Assembly (NCBI GenBank): GCA_029216955.1
Contig: JANAVB010031417.1
Span: 15,707,555 to 15,771,554 of the forward strand
Reading direction: 5' to 3'
Source: Iris pallida
Taxonomy: Eukaryota > Streptophyta > Magnoliopsida > Asparagales > Iridaceae
Length of the DNA stretch: 64,000 bases
Shown one piece after another: positions 23,257 through 35,000 of this stretch (positions are counted from its first letter, which is position 1; every line of letters begins with the position of its first letter). The notes under the pieces were generated by a model. It saw nothing but the letters and a program-made list of their open reading frames with translations. It was not told the origin of the DNA and ran no database searches. Position numbers and translations under genes: made by a program.

Positions 23257-23905
23257 AAATTTCTGTTGTAGCTCAAACTGTGCCACAACCCCATAGTACT
23301 TCGTCTTGAATCTTGTGGTAAAATCATCCCAAGCAACAGGACGTCTGATGCCCACTTCCTCTGATTCCCACCAATCACGTGCGAGATCCTGAAGTAACAA
23401 CTTCACTTGATCCACACGTTCTTCTGCCGGCACCTTAGCTGCTGTCAGAATAGCCTCAATATCCTTAAGCCATGCATCTGCTGAGATGGCATCCTCCGTT
23501 CCTTCGAAACGGCGGGGGTTGAACTTGCAAAACCTGGCTGATGCTCCTGAATCTGGCCTCGCCCCTTTTTCCAATGCCGTCTGCAACCCTTGGTTGAGTA
23601 GTACGTTCTGCTCTCGCAACTGAGCGTGCATACGCTGCTGGGCTAACATCTGATGTTGCTGAGTAGCCATCATCCCTCTCATGATCTCCAGAAGAGCCGG
23701 TGTGTCCATTTCCGCAGGGGTAGGTGGAACTGTTGGTGGTGGTGGAACCTCCGGATACTGTGATCCAGCTGCTGCTTCCACTATTACTTCTTCTTGGATA
23801 GTCTCTTGAGTTAGTACCGGCCCTTGTTGCTGACCAACATGGTCAGGTTGTCCGTGTTGCTCTTGTTGTTGTTGTCCAGTCCTGGCAGATACGGACGAAG
23901 TGCCC
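23257..23905 (-). pseudogene. gag: gypsy B gag, N-terminal part
   Basis: Gln/Pro-rich N-terminus (SARTGQQQQEQHGQPDHVGQ), a short helical stretch (MATQQHQMLAQQRMHAQLRE), then the retrotransposon gag core (FCKFNPRRFEGTEDAISADA, LLLQDLARDWWES, RFKTKYYG). The coding frame ends abruptly at the CACTA insertion and continues at 14320. The frame is open back to a splice-acceptor-like TTTCTTAG (23906-23907). The first in-frame ATG lies about 57 residues inside, so a start codon from an upstream exon is likely. Confidence 0.9.
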
Positions 23906-23907
23906 CT
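23906..23907 (-). other. candidate 3' splice site before gag B
   Basis: Minus-strand GTCCCTTTCTTAG|GGGC. It matches gypsy A in position and in phase (one leftover base). Paired with the LTR donor at 26577-26578 it would give a GC-AG intron of about 2.67 kb. Confidence 0.4.
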
Positions 23908-24071
23908 AAGAAAGGGACAAAAGAACAATCAAACGATCGGACAGGAAAGATCAATAAAGTCAAAGGATACCGTAATGTCAAGCTAGAGTCGAGAGTAACG
24001 AATCATGAGATCAAGGGGGAAGATGTGTGATTGAGACATCCTATAAATTAAAACACCCCACAAGTCTGAAA

Positions 24072-24101
24072 TCAAACCTGCATGGGCCACCACTAAAACC
24101 T
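24072..24101 (-). promoter_or_regulatory. conserved post-LTR leader, candidate primer-binding site B
   Basis: The minus strand after the 5' LTR reads AGGTTTTAGTGGTGGCCC, then ATGCAGG. The block is shared with gypsy A and C. The tRNA is not identified. Confidence 0.4.
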
Positions 24102-25794
24102 TGTCACGCCCCAGAACCAGAATACTGGAGAGCGGAGGAATGACTCAGCCAGCTACGTATTACGGGTAGATGAATACCGTATAATACGATCAATGCTGTC
24201 TAAAAGACGAGGGGGTGCATACTACATGAAAGTCTCACTATGGTTACTTCACATCTATTGTCTCAATCATTCCAACAAGAAACAGTAATAGAGAACATAT
24301 GAGATAAAGCAGTAAGGCATCCCAAACGCTCAGTCAAAATATTTTTAATATCTGGCTTTACAAAACATAGCCAGATGATGTAGCAAAGTATACACAATTG
24401 TTATCAGCTACAGTCTGACTTTAGTTACAATTATACAAAAGTGAGTACAAGACGATCCGACTAACATGTCGGTGCCAAACGGCAAAGTATAAAGTAGATA
24501 ACAAAATGAGCGGGGAAGTAAGAAACCCACTCGAGTCCTCCTACGATCATCCCTCTAGTATTGACCATTTTGGAGGTAGAAGTAAGCTGAGTCCTCGGGA
24601 ACCGGCTCTAAATCTGGCCATGCAAAACCAGAGAGGTTAGACCTCTAATAGCAAGTACCACAAGGAAGAACGATGTGAGGAATTAAAACCAGTAATAAGA
24701 GAATATGATAAGTAGATCTCTGCTTGCCATCGGGATTCACATAACATCACGACACTTCGAACCAACCTCCCAACCAAACAAGGACAGAAGTTGGCCCGTC
24801 ATGCCCTGACATTCTGATCATCTCAGTTAGTTAACAGAGTAGGTACACTACACAAACAAGTCAACTTAAACGGTCATGCAACTACTACGGCTTGCTACTG
24901 TGAGTTCCAAGTTATCCTGGGATTATGCAATAACGATTCCTCAGTTCTTACTATGTACAAGCAAAGCTAGTTTATCCAGTCAATCAATTGCGCCAATCAT
25001 GAATTACACGAGTCCCAGCGGGACGCCCGTCATCAATATACAATATACAATAGATAATATAACCAGATACCGCTCCTTGCCCGTGTGGCAGATTTGTAGT
25101 ATCTGTGGGGACCAACCGGCTTGTCGGGCACTACTAGTCCCAAGAGGGCTACCATATACAAACTCGGGAATCCATTCTCTCCATGCAGTCATTATTTTAT
25201 TTAACTTAATAGTCTCTACGTTGAGTGAAATCCCATGCCGTGGATCATGGTCATTCAAATGAGTACTTTCGTACAAGTACGATATGTCCAACTCTATAAC
25301 GATACCCGTGCGGTTAGGTTGTAGGTCTTACATAGCTTAATGCAACAATTAAACTAACCACGGAATAATTATGCCTTGACCATCAAGTACACATGCTGCT
25401 TTGGTAGAAAAATAAATAAATAAATTGAAGCCTGTATGTGTGCCTGTATGTCAATATTCGGGATCGGCCAATCAATTATAATAGTTCATAGTTAATATGA
25501 ACGTGTCCCATTCATTCAATTTAATAAGACGACTAGCCAGTCTCTTAGTTCCAACTAGGAACGCATGATCAATCATTAGTCAAGTAACAGTCGGGGTCAC
25601 TTCGTGACAAGGCATGAAAGTCAAACTAGTATTAAGCATGGTCGAGTCTATAACTAGCATAAAATAGTTGGAAACATATTCTTGAAGTCAAGGAAAAGAT
25701 CTACAACTTTCTTGTTGGGAGTTAGAAAAAATTCTAGCCATAATTCAGTCAAAATAGGACATATAACAGTCAGAAACAACCAAAATAGGCATTA

Positions 25795-26252
25795 TGCGGC
25801 CTATTCTGCGACATGCATGCGGACCAACTGCGACATGCGGCTCATGCGGCATATGCGGCCCAACTGCGATACCATATGCGGCTCAACTGCGACATGCGGC
25901 CTATGCGGCCCAACCGCGACACCATATGCGGCCTACTGCGACATGCGGCCTATGCGGCCCAACCGCGATACCATATGCGGCTCAACTGCGACATGCGACT
26001 CATGCGGCCCAACCGCGACATCTATGCGGCTCAACTGCGACATGTGCCTCATGCGGCCCAACCGCGACATCTATGCGGCTCAATGCGACATGTGCCTCAT
26101 GCGGCCCAACCGCGACATCTATGCGGCTCAACTGCGATATGTGCCTCATGCGGCCCAACCGCGACATCTATGCGGCTCAACTGCGACATGTGCCTCATGC
26201 GGCCCAACCGCGACATCTATGCGGCTCAACTGCGACATGCGGTTCATACTGC
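25795..26252. repeat. 49-bp tandem array in LTR B (5' copy)
   Basis: The same unit as in the 3' LTR, with about two fewer copies and a 1-bp loss in one unit near 26083. Open frames across it are repeat artefacts. Confidence 0.9.
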
Positions 26253-26576
26253 AGATGAACATAGAAGTTTGACCAAAATTGTTTTGGCCATAACTTCCTC
26301 AAAATAAATCGGAATCTAATTTTTCAAAAGCCAAACTTTAGTAGAATTAAATTCTCTACAACATGGAACCACTTATTTTCGAAAACAACAATGTTTGATA
26401 GATCAAAACTCTAAAATTCATATGAAAAGCAAAACTTAAAACTTAGATCTACACCCAACCATCCATGGAAATCAAGAACTTCAAGACCTAAACTTGTAGA
26501 TAAAGAGAAGATGAACAACATGGACTAAAAATAAATGGAGATGCATGAAATCCCTCATGGTGTGCAAGATGTACTT

Positions 26577-26578
26577 GC
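26577..26578 (-). other. candidate GC-type 5' splice site in LTR B (5' copy)
   Basis: Minus-strand GTGAGAG|GCAAGTAC follows a TATA-like box and a leader without ATG. AG|GCAAGT is kept in both gypsy B LTRs and in gypsy A. Confidence 0.45.
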
Positions 26579-26924
26579 CTCTCACAAGTGGGTTTGGGTT
26601 TGGTGGAGGAGTAAATGTGAATGAATGAAGAGAGAGAATGAAAGAAGAAGTTTTATATCAAGGTCAAGTGGATCTCCACCATTCATTCTCTCCACCAAAT
26701 CCAAGCCATCCATTCCTTTCCATGTTGAACCAAACCACACCAAGTTGGTTTACCATGAATCGAAATGAACCAAGAGCCAAGAAAAAGCAGAAAATAAAAT
26801 ACAGGAAAATTAATAAACGTAAAATTGAAGAATTTAAATACAGAACAAATGCATGATAAATATTGAATAGATACATTCAAGAAGTACACGTATAAAATAC
26901 TTATCTTGGGAACGGGGAGTGACA

Positions 26925-26929
26925 AAAGC
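26925..26929. repeat. target site duplication of gypsy B (right)
   Basis: AAAGC, identical to 7042-7046. Confidence 0.9.
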
Positions 26930-27072
26930 ATAATCTCTATAGCCTTACATGTGACTGACAAAAGTTCAGTTGTTATTACTTCGTAATTATTTGAAGTTGT
27001 AAACATAATATATTATTCCTCCACATTTGAGTGTCCAAATAATTTTGATAAGTTCACAACTAAAATTAAAGT

Positions 27073-27472
27073 ATTATTTTGTATAAGGGTACCAGGTTTA
27101 GGACATAATTAGACTTTGGATACTGGATTTGTCCGTTTTAGAATTTAGGTACCCAACTTTTTAGTGACACATTTTACTGACGAACATTCGCCATTAAAAC
27201 ATTCATTCGTCATTGAAAGTCAAATTTCGTCACTAAAACGTCACTAATAAAATTCGAGTACCCAAAGTCTAACACGGACAAATCCGGTACCCAAAGTATA
27301 ATTAGGTCCTAAACCTGGTTATCTTTTTTAGTGACACATTTAGTGACGAACAATCGTCATTAAAAGATTCATTTTTGTTACTAAAAAAGTTAGAGTACCC
27401 AAAATCTAAAACTGGCAAACCCAATACCCAAGTCTAATTAGTTCTAAACCTGCTACCCTTATACAAAATAAT
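27073..27472. mobile_element. foldback/MITE-like element with about 100-bp inverted ends
   Basis: The left end ATTATTTTGTATAAGGGTA and the following 90 bp reappear inverted at the right end (TACCCTTATACAAAATAAT). A second inverted copy of the same end lies inside at about 27250-27325, and GTGACGAA words fill the middle. It has no coding capacity. A clear target duplication was not found. The gap 26930-27072 holds nothing recognisable. Confidence 0.65.
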
Positions 27473-28792
27473 CCTTAAAATAAATATGCTTGAGCAGAAG
27501 CTTATAATCGGTAACTCTAAGTCTCGCCGCTGGCACTACCTTCGTCGTCCGAACCTCTGCACCAACCGCAAGTTCTGCCACATCACGAATCATCTTCTTC
27601 TGATGGTGAAAGAGGATATCAAAGGCTTTCAGTGTTCGAGTTTATACCTAAAAGAGTACCTGATAAACTAGATAATTTTTGTCCGGTTCCTATTTATTTT
27701 ATTATGTTGGACACAGTTCTACATTAGCCAGATACGGTACGGTATGGACATGATCAAATATGTACATTAGGACTGTGCACAATTAAGTCAAACCGACCAA
27801 ATCGAACCAAGCCAAACCGAACTGATTGGTTTTAAACCGAATCGATGGTTCAGTTGGTTTGGTTCGACTTCAATTTTTTTAAAACCGACCGATTCGGTTC
27901 GGTTCACGGTTTGGTTATGCCAAAAACCGTCTAAACCGAACCAAATCCTTGTTAAATAATTAGGGTTGGCCGGTTGGGTATGGGTTTTAAGTTCAGTCCG
28001 GAATAAACTAAAATTCTGACTCTGTCCTTGGATATAAAGCATGTTCATACAACTTCTTTCATTAAACTTCTCCGAGCACACGCCTACTCACAGACAGATA
28101 ACCCAAAAATCAAAATCATATTAGTTAACTCACACAGATAACCCCGAGCATGTGCAGCCGATCGAATTGATATGATGTGGATTAACAATGTATATGGTCA
28201 TGCCTCTCTTTTGTTCCCCTTTTTGTGACGAATAAGATATTAAACATGATACTGAAATCCGCTTTAAATCATCGGAATGAGTAGACAAGACAAGGAGAGG
28301 TCACAACTTGTGAGTGGTCACCGAGTTTTAACATCAGTTAAAACGAGTAAAATACGATTAGGTCGTTTTCTAAACTCGCACCAAGTAGAGCCTCAACTTG
28401 CCTTTAATGGTCCTAGTAGGACTCTTAGCAGCCACAAACTTTAGATCCTGGATAAGAAGAAATTCTATCAATGATATGCAATGCATAGGAATGAGAGCGT
28501 ATCTTCATATAATATTACATCTGAGGGCAAACCAATCCCAAGGTTTCCTTTACCAAAGTACCTCTCCAAGTAGTACCAAGTAAACATTCTTTAGCACTGG
28601 AATGGATTACAAAGTGTAGAAAGAAATTTCATGACTATCCATCCAGGAGTGTGACGGGCTCACCAGTAGTGGTGAACCCTAGTACTCTTCAATTGCATAA
28701 CGATACAATACTGAGACTAAATTATAGAGAGATAAAAATTAACGAAAGTTGAATTGAAAGAAACTGAAGACTCACCACTGCCACGTAGTGAG
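27473..28792. other. no gene seen; CCGAACC-type low-complexity patch
   Basis: Anonymous AT-rich sequence. A patch at about 27786-27950 repeats AAACCGAACC / GGTTCGGTT words in both orientations. Short open frames here have no recognisable content. Confidence 0.6.
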
Positions 28793-29284
28793 TGTCACGT
28801 TTCGATTCCAATATATTGGGTCCAGTCGGATCATGTTCACCTGCACCGTTATGAGACGGCGGCAGTAAGTTGTATCAATCCAAAACCTAAACCTACATTA
28901 ATTTAATACTCCGCCTTAGAAACCAATCCGAGAGTTTAACTAAATATGCCAGATAATTATAATTACACTCGTTGAGTTATTAAACATTTTTAGAGAAATA
29001 AAACTATAAATACGTTAATACTATTATAATAATAAAATGAATTTTCTAATAAAAGTATAATATTTTTTGTAAATATTATTGCTATATTCGAAATTTTGGT
29101 TATTACAAAAAATGTATACTTTACATATTTTACATTTTATTGGTTTATTTATGTTTAGCGTAATTGAGACTTTATTGTATCCACCTTGGCGACGACCGAA
29201 ATGGTCGAATGAACCGTTAGCGAAACACAAACGCTACTGGACATGATCCTACCGGATCCAGTATATTGGAATCGGGTCGTGACA
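28793..29284. mobile_element. 492-bp element with inverted TGTCACG...CGTGACA ends
   Basis: TGTCACGTTTCGATTCCAATA at the left is matched, inverted, by TATTGGAATCGGGTCGTGACA at the right, and the interior is AT-rich and non-coding. The terminus resembles gypsy LTR starts (TGTCACGACCCG), but the ends are inverted. It may be a MITE or two LTR-end fragments in opposite orientation. No target duplication is visible. Confidence 0.45.
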
Positions 29285-30063
29285 TGTTCTACTGAATAAT
29301 TTCTCCATGAGTTTGTTGGAGGACGTACCTAAGATAGCCCTTCAAAACTTTGGATCCGTCCCAGACATTCAAAAACATCCCTCCCAGATTTCGTTAATTT
29401 CCTCGCTCCAGAATTCCTCCCAAACATTCAAAAGCAAATTTTTACCCCCAAACAGGCTAACATCTAATTAGGTCAGCATCAAATCTAAAAACAACAGCAG
29501 CAGGCGTCGTCATCGGAGTTCCTCAAAAATTTCAGTCACAAAAATAGTATGTTGTTCCCTCATATTATTCCGAGTCTCTGACAGATATTTATCAATCAAA
29601 TATAAATGAGATTCATTAACTTCTGTTTCAAATTTAAATCCGTAACATGAGCTCATCTTTAAAGCCCTATAAGAACGGGGAACAAAACCCACTCATTGAC
29701 TATCCTCGAAACAGTTTCATTTGCAAACAGGGCGCCCAAAGGCGAGATTCCACCAACTGCTTGTTGTCGAATTTGGATGCGGTGTTGGTGTTGGTGTTGG
29801 CGTATAGTTTTGTTGGCAGAAAAAGTAATAACGAGCCGTCCAGCTGCCGACATTTCTAGCTTGGCTCTGGAGGAACCAATTTGAGGCTACGCATCCACTC
29901 GTCGTCAAAGTGAATGAAGCTGCTCTTAAGCCTCGATCGCCCTCCGTTCTCGAGTTAGAGTCCGCAGCTGCACTTAGGATGATACTAGCTCATGGAAGCG
30001 GCAGTTGCACTTAGGAACATGTCCTCCTCACTCCCAACCCACCCACAGCTCTCACACTTGCAC
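29285..30063. other. no gene seen
   Basis: Non-repetitive sequence downstream of the C2-like gene. Short open frames on both strands have no recognisable motifs. Confidence 0.5.
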
Positions 30064-30617
30064 TCACCCATGGTCCCACTGCCTCCCCCCTCCTCCTCTC
30101 CTAATCCTCTGCGTCGACGCCAACGAGGCCTCCGGAACCCTAACCCTAATCCCCATCCTCACCAGAAGAGCCGCCGGCTTCACCGGTTTCGTGCTCCTCT
30201 TCTTCGACGTCAACCCGACCCATCTCTCGACCGGCGCGCCCGGCGAGTCGATCGCGTCGCTCCACGCAACCTCGCCTCTCCCCAGGAGCCTCGACCCGGC
30301 CACCTTCCCCCAGACCGTCGCGCTCCTCCTGCACCTGAGCTCGAACTGCACCGCCGCGCCGCTCCGGCCGCCGCCGCCCAGAGCTTCCTTGAGAGGGTCC
30401 GCGCCGCCGCCGCCCCGGCACTCCAGGGAGGCCCGCTCGTCCCAGCGGGGCCCCTCGCCGGTGCCACCGCCGCACGGGAGCTTCCGGGTGTCGACGCGGA
30501 TCCCCTTGCCGCCTCCGATGGCGATGTAGTACCTCACGAAGAGGTGGCTACCGGCTGCCGCCGGGGAAAGGACGTCGAGGTTCGCACGGCTACGTCACAT
30601 TGGAGTAGTTGAGCCAT
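30064..30617 (-). pseudogene. C2-domain-like single-exon gene with one frameshift
   Basis: This very GC-rich block is unlike its surroundings. From the ATG at 30617 the frame reads MAQLLQCDVAVRT...PRRQP, then must shift by one base (about 30546-30552) to continue HLFVRYYIAIGGGKGIRVDT, GPRWDERASLEC, AVQFELRCRR, LLGRGEVAWSDAID, PVERWVGL and KPAALLVRMGIRVRV, ending at 30064. The strand order Y-V/I-I...P-W-E...L-G-W and the family-like start suggest a plant C2 (lipid- and calcium-binding) protein of about 180 residues. The assignment is by pattern only. The frameshift implies a pseudogene, or a sequencing error in a GC-rich stretch. The opposite-strand Pro-rich frames are shadows. Confidence 0.5.
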
Positions 30618-31185
30618 TGATGAGATTGATGAGCTTAGGAGAGTTTGGAAGAAATGTTGGTTATAATTAGGAAGATTTGTTGGTGAAGAGTGAAGAATTA
30701 ATGGAGCGATGTATACATATAGGAGGGGGGAAGTGAGCGTAGTGGCATTGTGTGGATAGAGATCCGAGGAGGAGGAAGGGCCTGGGTGGGTGGGGCCACT
30801 GAAGTCTACATTGATAGATACGCAATTTGCTTCTTTTGAGTTTGTACGTGACATCTTACGTTGGAGATTTGGGAAATGACCCCTTGGAAAACACCAAAGG
30901 CCATTAATGGAAGAAAAGCCAATTTGCACATAGGACGGGGTTAGAAGGAAGCAAAAATTTGAGACTGATATCCTGTCCCTAGAATTGGCCGGCACTTTTG
31001 ATCCGCATCCACGTATCGACCTTCCACAGTGTCGGCCCAGGACTCAGATGGGATGGACGACCGTTTTGTACCTCCAACCTAAAGAATGAGACATTTGTTA
31101 GTTTTTTTTTTTTTTTTGAAATGTGTGTGTGGGGTGTGGGGGGGGGGGGGGGGGGGGGGGGGGGGGAGGCATATACTAGTTTCTA
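30618..31185. other. 5' flank of the C2-like gene; poly-T and poly-G tracts
   Basis: This is the upstream side of the minus-strand gene, with TATATG-like sequence near 30715. A poly-T run (31102-31118) and an unusually long poly-G run (about 31138-31166) lie just before the MULE. Confidence 0.6.
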
Positions 31186-31194
31186 TATTTTGAA
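31186..31194. repeat. target site duplication of the MULE (left)
   Basis: TATTTTGAA, repeated exactly at 37535-37543. Nine bases is the Mutator signature. Confidence 0.88.
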
Positions 31195-31290
31195 GACTTA
31201 ATTGCTAATTGCTACCCTCAACTATCACACTTTTTCAAGTTGATAACCTAAACTTTTTTTCGTAACAGATTGATACCTCAACTATAATTA
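31195..31290. repeat. MULE left TIR
   Basis: Starts GACTTAATTGCTAATTGC. Shorter similarity continues beyond 96 bp (GTACCCT words). Confidence 0.92.
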
Positions 31291-32027
31291 GACGACTTAG
31301 TACCCTAACGACGTTAACAGCGAACATAAAAAGACGAAAAAGTCCTTCCTCTCTTATAGATCCTGTACGAATAGTTAGGGCCGGATTAATTAGATATTTC
31401 GAAAGAAAGAAAGTCTCTCTCTCTTCCTCATTTGATCTCTCTCCCATTTGATCTCCGTCCGATCCCAAATAAGGTGAAATCTCTACACATCCTCATGCAT
31501 AAGCCATCTCTAAGCATTTGATCTTAGGGTTTTGATTTTTGATTTAGGATTTTTGACGTTTTTTATAAATTAGGTTTTTTCGAGCTTTGTACGTTTGTAA
31601 TCCACACTTTTTGTGTTAATATTTTGATGCATGACTTTCGATTTTTAGGGTTTTGATTTTTGATTCTCTGAGTTAGGGTTTTTTTCGACATATGAAGTCA
31701 ATTTAGGGTTTATATTGAGTAATCCATAATGCACGTGTGTGTCTGCAAAGTATGAAGTCTAATTTTTGACATGAAGTCAATTTTTTGATCCTCTGACTAT
31801 GGATTTTCTTATGATTTTTCAGAGTAACCCATAATGCACGTGTGTTGTTTGTTGTAATGTATAGAAAGGTTGTCGGGACCACATAACATGTGCGCACTGT
31901 ATGTGGTGGGCACATGATACAGTATTTCTTCATTGTGTGGGGGACCATGGTGCTCTTTAATTTGTGTAAACAATACACATAGTAAGCAATACATGAAGTA
32001 TGATTCTTACCTCTGTTTACTGTGCAG

Positions 32028-35000
32028 ATGATATGGTCTATAAGACTACACCATGGTGGTCATTTTTCTACAGGTGCAGGTTGGGGATATGTTGGTGGTA
32101 CGGAGAACACTAGTATCGTTGACTTGGATAGAATGTCTCTTCAAGAAATATTCGGTTGGTTGAGAGAATTAGGGTACATTGGTCCTTGCAGAATATTCCA
32201 TATAAGCAAGTCCAAGAAATGTCTTAGGCTTTTGGACACAGATGAGAAAGTGTTGGAGCTGTTCAACAGTAGGAACACTGGCAACAAAACTGAAGCGATT
32301 GTGGATATATTTGTTGAACATCTTGACGGGCAAAACAACGAGGTCCCTGAAACGACGGACCCAAGTCAGATTGACCAGGTTGACGGATACATTGCCACAC
32401 AAGGGTCAAGAGTCATGTGCACAGAAAATGAAGTTGTTGGTGAAAGTGGTATGAATATACATTGCTATTATTTATTTGTGTGTTGTTTTAAATTGAATGA
32501 AGTTGTTGTTGATTTAACTATTTTCTATCTCAGGGAATAAGGAAGAGAATGAAGATGGGGATGATGAGTATGTGAATGAAGAAGAGGGTGGTGAAGAAGA
32601 GGGTGGTGAAGCTGAAGATGTGGGTGATGGTGACTATGTGAATGATGAAGGAAGTGAAGAAACTGAAGAGAGTGAAGAAAGTGATAAAAGATCCGATGCG
32701 GAAGATGAAGATGATGCACACATTAGAGAAAATATAGAGAATTGGGAGATAGCAGAATTTGTTGAAAGTGAGTATGAGGACTCCGATGATAACAGAAGCA
32801 TTCATGAAGACGATGAATTTGGACAGTCTAGGCCCAAGTTTCCAGAGTTCAACGAAGTAAGGGACTTGAAAGAGCCAGCATTTATCGTGGGAATGGAATT
32901 TCAAAGTTCAAGTGACTTTAGAAGATTAGTGAGGGAAGATGCAATTAAGAGAGGGTACGACATCTCATGGAAGAAGAATGAGGGAAGAAGAATATGTGTA
33001 GAGTGCAAAAAAAAGTGTGGCTTTAGACTCTATGGCTCAATGAATTCTGATGGCACCAGGTGGCAGCTGAAAAGTTTGCAAGCAAGCCACAATTGCTCAA
33101 GGGTGTTGGTGAATACCCAGATGACTGCATTTTGGTTGGCGAACAAATATTTGGAGGTCTTCAGAAGTAGTCCTACATGGAATGTTGAAGAGTTCAGAAG
33201 TGATGTAAATAGGAAGTTCTCAGTTGAAATCACTAGAGCTAAAGCCTACAGAGCAAAGAGAAAAGCAATGAATATCATAGAGGGATGTTACAAGCAACAA
33301 TATGGATTGTTGAGAGACTATGCGGCAGCCATATTCCAAAAGAATCCAGGTAGTGTTGTGAAGATAAGGACACAAAGGACTTCATTGGAAGAACCCAACA
33401 TCTTCGATGGGATTTTTATTGCCTACGATGCACAAATAAAAGGTTTCAAGAGTGGTTGTAGAAAGGTTATTGGGGTTGATGGAACTCATTTGAAGGGGCC
33501 TGCAGGAGGGATTCTACTAACTGCTGTTGCTAGAGATCCCAACAACCAAATGTTTCCCATAGCCATGGCAGTAGTAGCCCAAGAATGCCATGATACATGG
33601 AGTTGGTTTCTCCAATGTTTGCTTGATGCTATTGGAAGCCAGTCGGAGAACAATTGGCATTTCATAAGTGATAGGCAAAAGGTATACTTCTACATTCTAT
33701 TTTAGTTATATGTGCAGTATCTTTGCATTGAACACCATTATGTATCAGTCAATTGCATTCATGTTCTAACCTTGTTTACATTTGGGTGTCAGTCCACCTG
33801 GGTACAGTAGCTTTATATGTATCAGTCTGCAAACCTATGTTTGTTTAACTACTTCTGCTTGTTTAATCTACTTCTGCTTGTTTAATCTACTTCTTTCTAT
33901 TGCGTTACAGCCCTTTATGACATGTAAACCTATGTTTACTTCTGCAAACCTATGTTTGTTTAACTACTTCTGTTTGTTTAATCTACTTCTATTTGTTTAA
34001 CTACTTCTGTTTGTTTAATCCACTTCTGCAAACCTATGTATAAACCTTGTATTAGCAGAATTTAATCTACTTCTGTTTGTTTAACTACTTCTGCAAACCT
34101 ATGTTTACTTCTGTACATTGCAGGGCCTTATTGAGGCTTTCAAACAGATGATGCCCGAGGATAATCATAGGTATTGTGTTAGGCACCTTCATGCAAACTT
34201 CAGGGACAGTGGCTACAGAGGGGGCAAGCTTAGAAACATGTTGTGGAATATTGCAAGAGCTCACACTGTTCCAGATTGGAATTTCCATATGAAGGCTATG
34301 GAGCAGGAGAACAAACAGGCATGGACGTGGTTGACAAAGTTGAATAAAGTGCAATGGTGTAGGGCATTCTTCGTTGAGTACTTGAAATGTGATCAGTTGA
34401 CAAACAACATATCTGAAGCTTTTAACAGGTACATTTTATTACCAAGAGAAAAGCCAATCCTCACAATGTTGGAGATGATAAGAAGATTGCTAATGAAAAG
34501 ATTTCAAGCGAAAAGAGAGAATATAGAAAAATTGAGCAATAAATTGTTGTGTCCAAACATACAGAAGAAGTTGGATGAGAGGAAGACCAAATCTAGAGGA
34601 TGTACAGTAACATATGCAGGAAATGAGTCAAGTTTTGAAGTTTCACATGAGAGTGGAATTTACACTTTGAACACAAACAGTAGGATATGTGACTGCAAAG
34701 TATGGCAACTTTCTGGAATCCCTTGTTTGCATGCAATAGCAGCAATACACCATCTCAGGAAGGAAGCAGAAAGTTATGTTGATGAATGCTATCACATTAG
34801 TACTTGGAAGAAGTGCTATAAAGAGATGATTTTTCCAATACCAGATAGCAGATTCTGGCCTCCTGGCGTAGGTGATCCTATATGTGCACCACTATTTGTT
34901 AAAAAAAGACCAGGACGTCCAAAGAAGGCAAGAAACAAGAAGAATGATGAACCTCCCACTAAAACAAGTAGGTATGCAATGAGGAGAACTGGAGTTGTAA

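Larger units (their letters stand above)
7047..26924 (-). mobile_element. gypsy B: complete Ty3/gypsy chromovirus with nested CACTA
   Basis: The element runs from LTR to LTR with perfect AAAGC duplications outside. Order on the minus strand is 5' LTR (24102-26924), leader, gag, protease, reverse transcriptase, RNase H, integrase, chromodomain, polypurine tract and 3' LTR (7047-9967). Without the 8933-bp CACTA insertion it would be about 10.9 kb. The chromodomain and the GAGGACGAAATT sequence before the polypurine tract place it near the Tekay/Del chromoviruses. All coding blocks share one frame but carry at least six stops, so it is non-autonomous. Confidence 0.92.
24102..26924 (-). mobile_element. 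gypsy B 5' LTR (2823 bp)
   Basis: Same sequence as 7047-9967 with only scattered substitutions and about two fewer 49-bp units. On the minus strand it starts at 26924. A TATA-like GATATAAAAC lies at 26651-26659, a CT-rich leader follows, and a GC-type donor (AG|GCAAGT) has its exon end at 26579, 346 nt into the LTR. Confidence 0.93.

Noticed and set aside
30139..30156. AACCCTAACCCTAA, telomere-like motif
   Set aside because: Only two units, within the GC-rich C2-like gene; not a telomere or interstitial telomere array.
29992..30612. Plus-strand Pro/Arg-rich open frames of up to 206 codons
   Set aside because: Antisense shadows of the GC-rich C2-like gene, with low-complexity composition and no family resemblance.
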